From Nitrospirota bacterium (GTDB lineage: Bacteria > Nitrospirota > Leptospirillia > Leptospirillales > Leptospirillaceae): a stretch of DNA of 64,000 nt. A program made the position numbers and the translations under genes. The stretch's first letter is position 1. Each line of letters opens with the position of its first letter. The stretch covers positions 43,056 through 107,055 of the forward strand of contig JAKARS010000003.1 of NCBI GenBank assembly GCA_021828375.1. Reading direction: 5' to 3'. Of the stretch, positions 18,006-27,200 are shown piece by piece. Under the pieces are notes generated by a model. That model did no database searches and had not been told where the DNA came from. It worked only from the letters and a program-made list of their open reading frames with translations.

Positions 18006-19937
18006 ATGATGCCGATTCTTCTGATCCCGCTCCTGCCCCTTCTTGGATTCCTGATCGTGGGAATCTTTTGGCCCTTCTTCAAGGGGAAAGGGCACCTTGT
18101 GGCCCTTCCTCTGGTCACCCTCTCTTGGGCCATTGCCACGCTAGAGTTCTTCAAGAGCTTTTCGGCCCCTCCAAGCCTGACTCTTGTCTACGACTGGATC
18201 CGGTCCGGACATCTCGATGTCGGGATCTCTCTTCAGTATGATCATCTTGCCGCTGTCATGCTCTTCATGGTGACAACCGTTGCGATGCTGGTCCATCTTT
18301 ATACCATTGGCTACATGCATGGTGACTCGGGATATGATCGCTTTTTTGCCTACATCTCCTTGTTTACCTTCTCGATGATCATGCTGGTCCTTTCCGACAA
18401 TCTCGTGGAAATGTTCATCTTCTGGGAGGCGGTAGGTCTTTGTTCCTATCTTCTTATTGTTCACTGGTATGAGCGCCGACCGTCTTGGCTTGCCGCAAAC
18501 AAGGCCTTTATCATGAACCGCGTCGGGGACTTCGGGTTCCTTTTGGGAATTTTTCTCGCCTATACGGTCTTTGGATCTGTTCGATTCGCCGAGATATTTC
18601 CGGCCATCGGATCACACCTCCATCAATCGGTCAATCTTGCGGCGGTCTTTCGCGGAAGCTGGAATGTTCCGGTTCTTGATGTCATCGCCCTTTTGCTCTT
18701 TCTTGGCGCTGTGGGCAAGTCGGCCCAGATTCCACTTCATCCATGGCTTCCCGATGCCATGGAGGGTCCAACCCCCATTTCCGCCCTCATCCATGCGGCA
18801 ACGATGGTCACCGCCGGTGTCTTTATGATTGCCCGGATGAATCCCCTTTATAATGCAGCTCCCTTCGCTCTCCATGTCGTCGCCTGGACCGGGGCGATCA
18901 CGGCCATCGTGGCAGCGACGATCGCGCTGACCCAGCCGGATATCAAAAAGATTGTGGCCTACTCGACCATGAGTCAGCTCGGATACATGGTCATGGTCTG
19001 TGGTCTTGGTGGTTATGGGGCAGGGATCTTCCATCTCCTCACCCACGGCGCCTTTAAGGCCCTTCTCTTCTTGGGAGCTGGCTCTGTCATTCACTCATTG
19101 TCCGGGGAGCAGGATGTCTTTCGGATGGGAGGTCTTCGTAAGTATGTCGGGCTGACATTTGCCACCATGCTGATTGGATCTTTGGCACTTTCCGGAATTC
19201 CCCCATTTGCAGGCTATTACAGCAAGGATCTCATCCTTGTAACGGCTTATCAGCAGGGCCCGCTCGGTCAGATGCTCTGGCTTATCGGCGTTTTGACCGC
19301 TGTCCTGACGGCCTTCTACAGCTTCAGACTTCTCTTCCTTGTCTTCGGTGGAAAGGAGCGATTCCACTCCGAGGGCCAAGGACATGCGGTTCATCCCCAT
19401 GAGAGCCCTTTCACGATGACAATTCCTCTATTGGTCCTTTCCATTGCCACTGTTTTTGCAGGGTGGGCCGGAGAGCATTACGGTATTCTCCAATACCTCT
19501 CCCAGGAATTGCCGATTCCCCCCGTCAAAGAGGCCGCAGGCGGTTTTTCTGAAAATGCGCTCAAGGGTCTTTCTGTGGTCGGTGCCCTTTTCGGGATCCT
19601 CATTGCCTGGATCCTCTACGGAAAAGAGTCGTCCATCCCTGCGGCCCTCGCCAGGAATCTTTCTTTCTTTTACAAGATATCCTTACACAAGTGGTATTTT
19701 GACGAGTTTTATGATGCCGTTTTTGTTCGTCCGTCCTTTGCCATCGGTCGCCTTTTCTGGCAGGAATTGGACAAGGGTGTGATTGATGGGATTGTCAATG
19801 GCGTGGCTTACTTTTTCCGGAACAGCGGGGGAAGTCTGCGACGTCTTCAATCCGGCCAGATTCAGAACTATGCCATGGCCATGGCTATTGGTGCCTTTGG
19901 TCTCGTGGCGTTCTATCTTTTTTTTAACAGACTGTAG
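18006..19937 (+). CDS. nuoL: NADH-quinone oxidoreductase subunit L
   Basis: A 643-residue distal antiporter-like subunit with about 15-16 transmembrane helices and the long lateral helix at the C-terminus. Proton-path motifs are present: FWEAVGLCSYLLI with the key Glu, SAQIPLHPWLPDAMEGPTP with broken-helix Lys region, HAATMVTAGVF and STMSQLGYM. Two ATG codons occur in tandem at 18006 and 18009. It starts 22 bases after nuoK. Confidence 0.96.
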   Translation: MMPILLIPLLPLLGFLIVGIFWPFFKGKGHLVALPLVTLSWAIATLEFFKSFSAPPSLTLVYDWIRSGHLDVGISLQYDHLAAVMLFMVTTVAMLVHLYTIGYMHGDSGYDRFFAYISLFTFSMIMLVLSDNLVEMFIFWEAVGLCSYLLIVHWYERRPSWLAANKAFIMNRVGDFGFLLGIFLAYTVFGSVRFAEIFPAIGSHLHQSVNLAAVFRGSWNVPVLDVIALLLFLGAVGKSAQIPLHPWLPDAMEGPTPISALIHAATMVTAGVFMIARMNPLYNAAPFALHVVAWTGAITAIVAATIALTQPDIKKIVAYSTMSQLGYMVMVCGLGGYGAGIFHLLTHGAFKALLFLGAGSVIHSLSGEQDVFRMGGLRKYVGLTFATMLIGSLALSGIPPFAGYYSKDLILVTAYQQGPLGQMLWLIGVLTAVLTAFYSFRLLFLVFGGKERFHSEGQGHAVHPHESPFTMTIPLLVLSIATVFAGWAGEHYGILQYLSQELPIPPVKEAAGGFSENALKGLSVVGALFGILIAWILYGKESSIPAALARNLSFFYKISLHKWYFDEFYDAVFVRPSFAIGRLFWQELDKGVIDGIVNGVAYFFRNSGGSLRRLQSGQIQNYAMAMAIGAFGLVAFYLFFNRL

Positions 19938-20039
19938 CTCCTGACCTTAAAGTAAGTCGCATTTGAGGGAAGGACCTTGTTCCCGGTCGTCCGGGGGCTG
20001 TCCCTTTTTCATGAACAACATCGAAGAGGATGAATCCTG

Positions 20040-21542
20040 ATGACATTTTTGTCCGTGCCTATTTTGACCTTCCTGATCTTCTTTCCGGTGGTCGCCTCCC
20101 TTCTTATCCTTCCGTTCTATAAAAAGCCTGGCACGGAGGGAGTGGTCAAGTGGACGGCACTGGGAATCACGGTCATCGAGTTTCTTGTTTCTCTTTCCCT
20201 TCTGATCGGAAACAATCCTCATCTCTACCAGATGCAGTTTGTCGAGAATCATTTGTGGATTCCATTTGGGAACATTCACTATGCCTTGGGAATCGATGGA
20301 ATCAGCCTTGTCCTCGTCATCATGACAACCTTCCTGATGCCGATGACGATCCTCACTTCCTGGGTGGGCATCTCCAAAAATCTCCCTCTTTTCATGATCA
20401 ATCTCCTTGTCCTTGAAGGGGCGATGATCGGAGTCTTCTGCGCCACCGACTTCGTTCTCTTCTATGTTTTTTGGGAAGCCATGCTTATCCCCATGTACCT
20501 GATCATCGGTGTCTGGGGGGGGCCGAATCGAATCTATGCGGCCATCAAGTTCTTTCTCTACACTTTGGCTGGATCTTTACTTCTTCTTGTTGCCATCATT
20601 GCCCTTTACTTTGTCGGGGGACACACGTTCGATATTACTCGCCTTTCAGGGCAACACTATGGCATGAATTTCCAGATCCTGGCTTTTCTGGCAATGTTTG
20701 TCGCCTTTGCTGTCAAAATCCCCATGTTTCCCTTCCATACATGGCTTCCGGATGCTCACGTGGAGGCTCCGACCGCCGGCTCTGTCATTCTTGCCTCGAT
20801 CATGCTTAAGATGGGGGCTTACGGATTTCTTCGCTTTTCTCTGCCGATGTTTCCCGATGCCTCGCATTTTTTTGCTCCCATGATCCTCACGCTTTCTGTG
20901 ATCGCCATTATCTGGGGAGCTTTTATGGCCCTCGCGCAGGAAGACATGAAGAAGCTTATCGCCTATTCATCGGTGAGCCATATGGGAGTGGTGACTCTTG
21001 GTATTTTTGTGGCCAATACTCAGGGTATTGAAGGGGCTCTCATGCAGATGCTCAACCATGGCATTACTACTGGAGCGCTCTTTCTCTGCATCGGAGTCCT
21101 TTATGACCGCTCCCACTCTCGTCTCCTCTCCGAGTACGGGGGATTGGCAAAACAGATGCCAGTCTACTCCACACTTTTGGTGATTTTTGCCCTTTCTTCC
21201 CTGGCTCTTCCCGGGACAAACTCCTTTGTGGGAGAGTTTCTTGTCCTTATCGGATCCTTTAAGACCCATGCCGTGGTCTCCTCCTTGGCAACGACCGGGG
21301 TTATCCTCTCGGCCATGTATTTGCTGTATCTCCTTTCCCGGGTTGTCTGGGGAGTCTATACCCCCAAGAGCTACGCCATGCCGGATCTCCGTGCCTATGA
21401 GTGGGGATCGCTTATTCCGCTGGTTGTCATGGTGATTGTCATCGGACTTCTTCCAAACCCGGTACTTTCTCTGTTTCATCAAAGTGTTGCCCATCTGGTG
21501 GGGCAGATGCAGCCCGCCCCCCTCGCATTGCTTCACAATTAG
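20040..21542 (+). CDS. nuoM: NADH-quinone oxidoreductase subunit M
   Basis: A 500-residue antiporter-like subunit, about 14 transmembrane helices. Motifs include FYVFWEAMLIPMYLIIG with the essential Glu, FPFHTWLPDAHVEAPTAGS, and IAYSSVSHMGVV. GAGGATG-type purines precede the ATG. The 102-base gap after nuoL contains a short CCCGG/CCGGG hairpin with no useful T-tract, so it is probably not a full stop. Confidence 0.96.
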   Translation: MTFLSVPILTFLIFFPVVASLLILPFYKKPGTEGVVKWTALGITVIEFLVSLSLLIGNNPHLYQMQFVENHLWIPFGNIHYALGIDGISLVLVIMTTFLMPMTILTSWVGISKNLPLFMINLLVLEGAMIGVFCATDFVLFYVFWEAMLIPMYLIIGVWGGPNRIYAAIKFFLYTLAGSLLLLVAIIALYFVGGHTFDITRLSGQHYGMNFQILAFLAMFVAFAVKIPMFPFHTWLPDAHVEAPTAGSVILASIMLKMGAYGFLRFSLPMFPDASHFFAPMILTLSVIAIIWGAFMALAQEDMKKLIAYSSVSHMGVVTLGIFVANTQGIEGALMQMLNHGITTGALFLCIGVLYDRSHSRLLSEYGGLAKQMPVYSTLLVIFALSSLALPGTNSFVGEFLVLIGSFKTHAVVSSLATTGVILSAMYLLYLLSRVVWGVYTPKSYAMPDLRAYEWGSLIPLVVMVIVIGLLPNPVLSLFHQSVAHLVGQMQPAPLALLHN

Positions 21543-21593
21543 TCGCTGACGGGTCTTTTCTCAGGTACTCAACCGTTTGAAGGAGCTTTTTTG

Positions 21594-23039
21594 ATGAACT
21601 TCTCCCCGGTCAACATCATGGGAACGATGCCAGAGATCTATCTGACGGTCCTAGGATGCCTCCTCTTTTTGATGGAGCCCTTTGTTCCTGCCAAGAAGCG
21701 CTCTCTTCTCGGGGTTTTTGCCATCTTCTCTCTTGTTTTTGCCATGATTGCCACCTTTGGCCTAAACGGAAAAGGATTGCCCCTCTATCAGGGCCTCTAT
21801 ATCGTCGATCCCTTTTCAAACTTCTTTAAGACGGTGATTTACCTGGGAACGATCATCACGATCCTTTTCTCCCTTCCCTACCTTGAGAAGGAAGAAATTC
21901 ACCTTGGTGAGTATTACGGCTTTCTCCTTTTTGCGGCAGTGGGGATGATGATCATGGTCTCGGCGGGAGACCTCATCACCCTCTTTTTGGGAATTGAGCT
22001 CATGTCACTGTGTCTCTATGTGTTGGTTGGGCTCAAAAGAAATTCCAACCGTTCAGTGGAGGCTTCCTTCAAGTATTTTCTCCTGGGGGCCTTTGCCGCA
22101 GCAATTTTTCTTTATGGGATCTCTCTTCTCTATGGAGCATCAGGGACCGAAACTCTGAGCGGTCTCGCCCAGTTTGTTGCCAACCCCGGTGCTCTTCGTC
22201 CGATGGTTCTGGCGGGAATGATTCTGACGATGGTGGGATTTGCCTTCAAAGTTTCAGCGGCGCCTTTTCACATGTGGACTCCCGACGTCTACGAGGGGGC
22301 TCCGACCGTTGTCACCGGCTTCATGGCATCGGTGGGCAAGGTCGCGGCTTTTGGCGTCTTCCTTCGGGTCTTTTGGGTGGCCTTTTCTGCCAATCGTGAC
22401 CACTGGTCCCTCCTGATCATCACCGCGGCAATCCTTTCCATGATTGTCGGCAACATTGTGGCGTTGGTCCAGACCAACATCAAGAGGATGCTGGCCTATT
22501 CCTCCATTGGCCATGCGGGCTATGCCGTCATCGCTCTCCTCAATCCCAGCCGGGACAGCCTCTTTGCCCTGATGTTCTATATGTTCGCCTATCTCTTCAT
22601 GACCCTCGGAGCCTTTGGCATCATCCTGATCCTTCGGCGGAAGGGGATCGAGGCCGAAGAGATCTCTGACTTTGTCGGACTCAACAAAAAGAATCCCATG
22701 GCCGCGTTCCTGATGCTGATCTTCATGTTTTCCCTGGCCGGTATTCCACCTTTTGGTGGCTTCCTGGCAAAATTTTATGTCTTCATGGCGGCCGTTCACG
22801 CTGGGTACACCTGGCTGGCTGTCGTCGGTGTGCTCCTTAGTGCCGTTGGAGCCTATTACTACATCCGGGTGGTCATGGCGATGTATATGAAGGATCCGGT
22901 TGAGCCCGTCGAGTTTACTCCCAATCGCATGGAAGGAATGGCCCTGTTTGTGACGGCGGGGATGACAGTCCTTCTCGGGATTTTTCCGCTTCCGTTTGTT
23001 CACTATATTGAGACTTCTCTTGCGATTCTCGTTCCCTGA
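21594..23039 (+). CDS. nuoN: NADH-quinone oxidoreductase subunit N
   Basis: A 481-residue antiporter-like subunit and last gene of the nuo operon. Diagnostic segments are FLGIELMSLCLYVLVG, FKVSAAPFHMWTPDVYEGAP, LAYSSIGHAGYAV and FSLAGIPPFGGFLAKF. AAGGAG at 21580-21585 is properly spaced for the ATG at 21594; the TTG one codon upstream is an alternative. The stop codon is immediately followed by a strong inverted repeat. Confidence 0.96.
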   Translation: MNFSPVNIMGTMPEIYLTVLGCLLFLMEPFVPAKKRSLLGVFAIFSLVFAMIATFGLNGKGLPLYQGLYIVDPFSNFFKTVIYLGTIITILFSLPYLEKEEIHLGEYYGFLLFAAVGMMIMVSAGDLITLFLGIELMSLCLYVLVGLKRNSNRSVEASFKYFLLGAFAAAIFLYGISLLYGASGTETLSGLAQFVANPGALRPMVLAGMILTMVGFAFKVSAAPFHMWTPDVYEGAPTVVTGFMASVGKVAAFGVFLRVFWVAFSANRDHWSLLIITAAILSMIVGNIVALVQTNIKRMLAYSSIGHAGYAVIALLNPSRDSLFALMFYMFAYLFMTLGAFGIILILRRKGIEAEEISDFVGLNKKNPMAAFLMLIFMFSLAGIPPFGGFLAKFYVFMAAVHAGYTWLAVVGVLLSAVGAYYYIRVVMAMYMKDPVEPVEFTPNRMEGMALFVTAGMTVLLGIFPLPFVHYIETSLAILVP

Positions 23040-23065
23040 AGAAAATCCGGAGACCGATTTTCTTC
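23038..23065 (+). terminator. Hairpin closing the nuo operon
   Basis: A perfect 10-bp inverted repeat, GAAGAAAATC (23038-23047) and GATTTTCTTC (23056-23065), with an 8-base loop, beginning inside the nuoN stop codon. The descending arm is T-rich but no T-run follows, so the mechanism is uncertain. Its position fits the operon end. Confidence 0.55.
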
Positions 23066-23092
23066 TCTGTCGAGAGTCAATCGGTGTATACT
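23064..23092 (+). promoter_or_regulatory. Possible promoter of tatA
   Basis: TATACT at 23087-23092 is a good -10 box; the region 17 bases upstream (TCTCTG, with TTCTCT one base further) is a weak -35. Position after the nuo hairpin and 36 bases before tatA fits a separate tatA promoter. Confidence 0.4.
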
Positions 23093-23127
23093 GAAAGAAA
23101 CGGGGTTATCCGAGGGGAGGTATTCGC

Positions 23128-23316
23128 ATGCTGACAGGTCTTTTTGAACCGGTCCATCTGATTGTCATCCTCCTCATTGTCATGCTGGTCTTCGGGGCAA
23201 AGAAGCTCCCGGAAATTGGCTCGGGCATGGGGAAGGCCATTTCCAATTTCAAGCGGTCGATCAAAGACACTCCGGATCCGCCGGAGCCGGATGACAAGCT
23301 CGAGTCGAAAAAGTAG
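23128..23316 (+). CDS. tatA: Sec-independent translocase TatA
   Basis: A 62-residue pore-forming component of the twin-arginine export system, which moves folded, often cofactor-bound proteins across the inner membrane. It has an N-terminal membrane helix (about 8-24), the hinge [14 protein letters not shown], an amphipathic helix with the conserved Phe-Lys pair (NFKRSIKD) and a short acidic and Lys-rich tail. GAGGGGAGG lies about seven bases before the ATG. tatB and tatC are not nearby, so this is an isolated tatA. Confidence 0.93.
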   Translation: MLTGLFEPVHLIVILLIVMLVFGAKKLPEIGSGMGKAISNFKRSIKDTPDPPEPDDKLESKK

Positions 23317-23326
23317 GGGATCGGGA

Positions 23327-23767
23327 ATGTCCTATTCCCGGAAAAAGATCTGGAGTCTTCTCTTGGTCGGTCTTCTTTCGGAGGCAGTCGGCTTCGTTCT
23401 GATAAAGAGAGGGTTGTCAGAAGTTCCTTCATTTTCGGGCCACTCCCTGCGATCCCTTTCCTTCCTCCTTCCTGTCCTCACATCCCCGCAGGTTCTTGTC
23501 GGCACTGCCTTTGAGGCCCTCCATTTCGGTGTTCTCATGGAGCTTCTGTCGGTTTCCGATGTCTCCTATATCATTCCTCTGACCTCCATTGGCTATGTCC
23601 TCACCCCTCTTTCGGCCCTCTTTTTCCTTCAGGAGAAGATTCCCACTCTCCGTTGGGCCGGGATTTTTCTTGTGTGCGCAGGGGTGGCGGCGGTCTCTCT
23701 CTCCGATCGGTCCGGAAAGGACCATTCTGCCGCTTCTCGATCTGACATGGATGCGGTCTCTTCTTGA
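23327..23767 (+). CDS. EamA/DMT-family 4-TM membrane protein
   Basis: A 146-residue protein with four predicted membrane helices, half the size of a full EamA transporter and similar in size to EmrE or ArnE/ArnF. The signature GYVLTPLSALFFLQEKIPTLRWAG is split as GYVLTPLSALFFLQE and LRWAGIFLVCAGV. It is a clear paralog of the protein at 54763-55134 (shared GYVLT, R(I/E)KIP-like and LRWxGI blocks). It begins 10 bases after tatA. Substrate is unknown; a lipid-sugar or small-molecule flippase is possible. ATG 23327 is chosen because the upstream extension overlaps tatA in another frame. Confidence 0.78.
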   Translation: MSYSRKKIWSLLLVGLLSEAVGFVLIKRGLSEVPSFSGHSLRSLSFLLPVLTSPQVLVGTAFEALHFGVLMELLSVSDVSYIIPLTSIGYVLTPLSALFFLQEKIPTLRWAGIFLVCAGVAAVSLSDRSGKDHSAASRSDMDAVSS

Positions 23768-23821
23768 CCCAGCCACGTCAATCGGCTATTCTTCTAAGGC
23801 TAAATTTTTCTTCCCTCCTAT

Positions 23822-23899
23822 GCGCCTGTAGCTCAGTCCGGATAGAGCATCGGATTCCGGTTCCGAGTGTCGGGAGTTCAAATCTCTCCAGGCGCGCCA
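23822..23899 (+). tRNA. tRNA-Arg (anticodon CCG)
   Basis: A complete cloverleaf: acceptor GCGCCTG paired with CAGGCGC, a D-arm with GCTCAGTCCGGATAGAGC, anticodon stem TCGGA/TCCGA around loop TTCCGGT (anticodon CCG, decoding CGG), and a T-arm with loop TTCAAAT. Discriminator G23896 is followed by an encoded CCA (23897-23899). The preceding ~55 bases are T/A-rich and may hold its promoter, but no clear boxes stand out. Confidence 0.95.
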
Positions 23900-24273
23900 T
23901 CTTTCATTCTCGTTCCGCAAGGACTCTTCAATTCCCTTTCCAGCACTTAATCGAGTGGCGAGCCCTACAAGGGTGAAATGACGCAGGAATTTCCTGAGCA
24001 ATGTCTTGCTTCCCGCCCCCCACTTTTTAAGGGACTCTCTCCCTCTCTTCCCCAACCCCAGTTTCTCACGCTCTCCCCTCCCCACGTCATTCGGTTTCCT
24101 TTTGTCTTGACCGGTTCTGCCGGGCAGGCGAAAAGCTCTTTTTCTTTTTTTGCTCTCAGTGGGTTTTTTGGGGCAGTCACCAGTGGCTTAATGTGTGTGC
24201 TCCGTCTCCCGTGCCGGAGTTTTGTCCGGAAAGTCGTCTGTCTCCCGGGGCTTCCAGCGATTCTCAGCATTCC
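23900..24273. other. Intergenic region, no gene recognised
   Basis: A 374-base T- and C-rich stretch between tRNA-Arg and the 3' end of the leftward cyclase gene. I see a small palindrome (CAGGAA-T-TTCCTG near 23985) and a weak CCGGA/TCCGG hairpin near 24213-24229, but no terminator with a T-tract in either direction and no supported ORF. Confidence 0.6.
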
Positions 24274-27200
24274 CTAAAGGCGTTTTTCGATCCTTTGTCT
24301 GAGACTCTGGGCAAACTGACGGGCCCAGGAGCTGTTGAACTGGTGAATATGCTCTCCGGCCACCACAAGCCATTGGTCATAGGATCCTGACGGAGAGGTT
24401 TCGTTTCCGTGAATGCGTCCAACAGGAATTTCCAGGAGAGATCGGACGTTGGTTTGTGCCAGTCTTCGAAAGGATTCGGGGAGCTCCGGATCCAGCAAGG
24501 ATCGGGTCCTTAAGGTTGAGATTTTCAGGAGGGTCTCTCTGGAGTATGCCTCTTCAAACGGCGACACAAGGGTCTTTCCCTGATGTCCCGATGACGCAAG
24601 GATGACTCCTCTCTGAGAGTGTGGCGGCAAGGAAAGATAAAAGACTCCGAGGACTCCCGGAAGGGTCTGGAGAAGATCGATCTCGGGACAGGCGTCCTGT
24701 GAGGGTTCTATGGGAAGCTCGGCAAGGGTCGCTTCCATATAACGGCCGACTGTTTCAATCTCGGATTCAAGCTCCATCCGGATGTGATCTTCGATGCGTT
24801 GGTCGGCGATGGCCAGGATTTTGGTGCGATCCCTGTCGGGAACGAGCCCCCGATGGATCTGGCTGGCGAGAAGCTTGCGGTAGAGGTTCATTCCGGCGAC
24901 GAGAAGGCTGTTCGAGACACCGGAGAGACAATGGATTTGTCCCACAATTCTTGCGCGGGAGAGGATCGTCTCCCGTTCTGTCCGGGGCGAGAGCAGAAAC
25001 CTGAGGTGCTCGCACTGACGCAGGGCTAAAGTCCGGCGTCCATCCTCCCCCAGAGGCTCCAAAATGTTGCGGGATTCGGGCAGGCTGTCAAGCTTCCCGT
25101 AGAATGCCTCCACGAATCGTTCGACAGCCGGGTCGATGGACTCTGCGTACTTTTCGAGGAGTGCCTTCGCCAGGTCGTCATAGGCGTCGATTTCCCGGGA
25201 GGAGGGTCCCGTATCGGGATCGCCCGCGAGGTGCCACCACTTTTCCCGGGCCAACTTCTTTTCCTTGATGTGGCACAGGGCCCGGTCGGCCTCCCGGAGA
25301 AGCGTCTCGGGGTCGAGGGCGTCGGAGGGATAGAAGGCCATTCCCAGGCTCAGCCCCATATGGGTCACCCGTCCGGGCAGGATCTCAAAAGGGGTCTCGA
25401 CGGTTTGTCGAAGCCGGTCGAGAAAGGCATGAAATTCGGGAGTGCTGGGATTGACGATGTCTTCGATCACGAGGGCAAACTCGTCGCCCCCTAGCCGTGC
25501 GATGAAATCATGGCTCCGGATGGTGTCGGAAAGTCTTCGGGCCAGCTCCTGCAAAAGGGTGTCGCCGGCGGCATGGCCAAAGGTGTCATTGACGGGCTTG
25601 AAGTCGTCCAGATCGAGGATCCCCACGATGAAACCGCCCCCTTGGCGATTCTTGCGGGCCACGAGCCGCAGAAGGTGGTCGTCGAGGGCCGCGCGGTTGA
25701 GAAGTCCCGTCAGGGGGTCGTGCTGGACCGAAAAGGTGAGGCGGCTGTTTTGCGCCAGAAGGTCTCGGAATTCGGTGATGTCATTCTGGACTCCGACGAA
25801 GTGTGTGATGGCTCCCTCGGCGTTCCTGACGGGAGAGAGGGTGAGCAGATTCCAGAAGGTCGAGCCGTCCTTTCTGTAGTTCAGGATCTGTCCCCGATAG
25901 TTCTGTCCAGAGTCGAGGGCCTGCCGGATTTCGTCCACGGTCTCCCGATCACTGCCCTCCCCCTGGAGGAATCGGCAGTCCCGCCCGACGATCTCATCGT
26001 GGCGGTAACCCGTAATGGTCGTGAAGGCTTCATTGGTGTAGATGATCCGGCGCTGGCTGTCGGTGATGATGACCCCCTCATGGACGGCCACAAGAGCCCG
26101 GGCAAGAAGGGTCTCCCCCTCCCGGGCCTTCTTTCTGAGGGTGATGTCGGAGATGGTCCAGAGGGTATCGAATCCTTCCTGCTCAAAAGGAACCCCAGAC
26201 ATCTCAAGCCACCTCGGTTCTCCGGTTTCGGGAAGGTCGAGAGGGATCTCCAGCGTGAGACGTTCATGGTGTCGGGAGGGGACGAGAATGCGTTCCTCGA
26301 GTCCGGGAGGTTCGGCCGGATTTCCCAGGATCTCGAGAATCTCCCGTCCTTCGAAGGGGCCGAAACGGTGGAGGATCTCTTCCATTCGGCTGTTGGAAAA
26401 ACGGACAACCGATCCTTCGGTCAGGATGATGCCCAAGGAGGAGGCGTCAAGGATGGCGGCATTGAGGGCACTGGTTCGCCTCTCGACCGACTTGAGATCG
26501 AGCCGGTCGAGACCGCGGGAGAGGCTCTGGGCCAACTCCTCCAGGACACTTCGGACCGGCTCCTCGAACTCCTGGCGTTCTCCGTAGTAAAGGGCAAAGA
26601 GCCCCCAGAGGCGTCCCTTATGGAAAACAGGGAGGACGGCGAGGCTTTCAATGCCGTACCTCCGGGCAGGCTCCTTCCAGGGGGCCGGGCCGGGCGGGGG
26701 GGAGAATGACGCTTCGAAGACGGCTCGGCCTTCCCGGAAGGCCCGGCCAGTCGGTCCCTGTCCGTTGGGGGAGTCGAGCTGGACGGAAATGCGGGCTTCC
26801 CGAAGAAAGTCGGTCGCTCCCGAGGCGGCCAGGAATTCGATCTCGCCGTGAGGGTCGGGTTGACCGACCCAGGAGAGCACGACTCCGGATTGGGTGATGG
26901 CGAGATCGCAAAGATCCATGAGAAGCCGCCTCTCGTCCTCCACCGTCGACAGGATGACATTGGCCCGGGCATGGAGCGCATTGACCGCGGCGAGTCGCTC
27001 GAGGGCCCGGGCATGAAGGTGCCGATCGGTGGTGTCGTAGATGGTGGCCACGAGGATCTCTTCGCCCCCGACTCTGGCCGTTGTGGCAAAGAAATCAGCC
27101 CAAAGGGCTTCCCCTGTCTTTTTTCGTCCACGGACATCGGTCACCAGAACCCGTCCCTCATGAAAAACTGCCGGGTAGAGGCGCCTTCCGATCCGAAGGA

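Noticed and set aside
19938-20039. Hairpin CCCGG/CCGGG with later T-run between nuoL and nuoM
   Set aside because: Five-base stem and the T-run is more than ten bases away, so it is not a convincing terminator.
23978-24277. 99-codon ORF after tRNA-Arg
   Set aside because: Begins without a ribosome site and overlaps the end of the leftward cyclase; Phe/Pro/Leu-rich chance composition.
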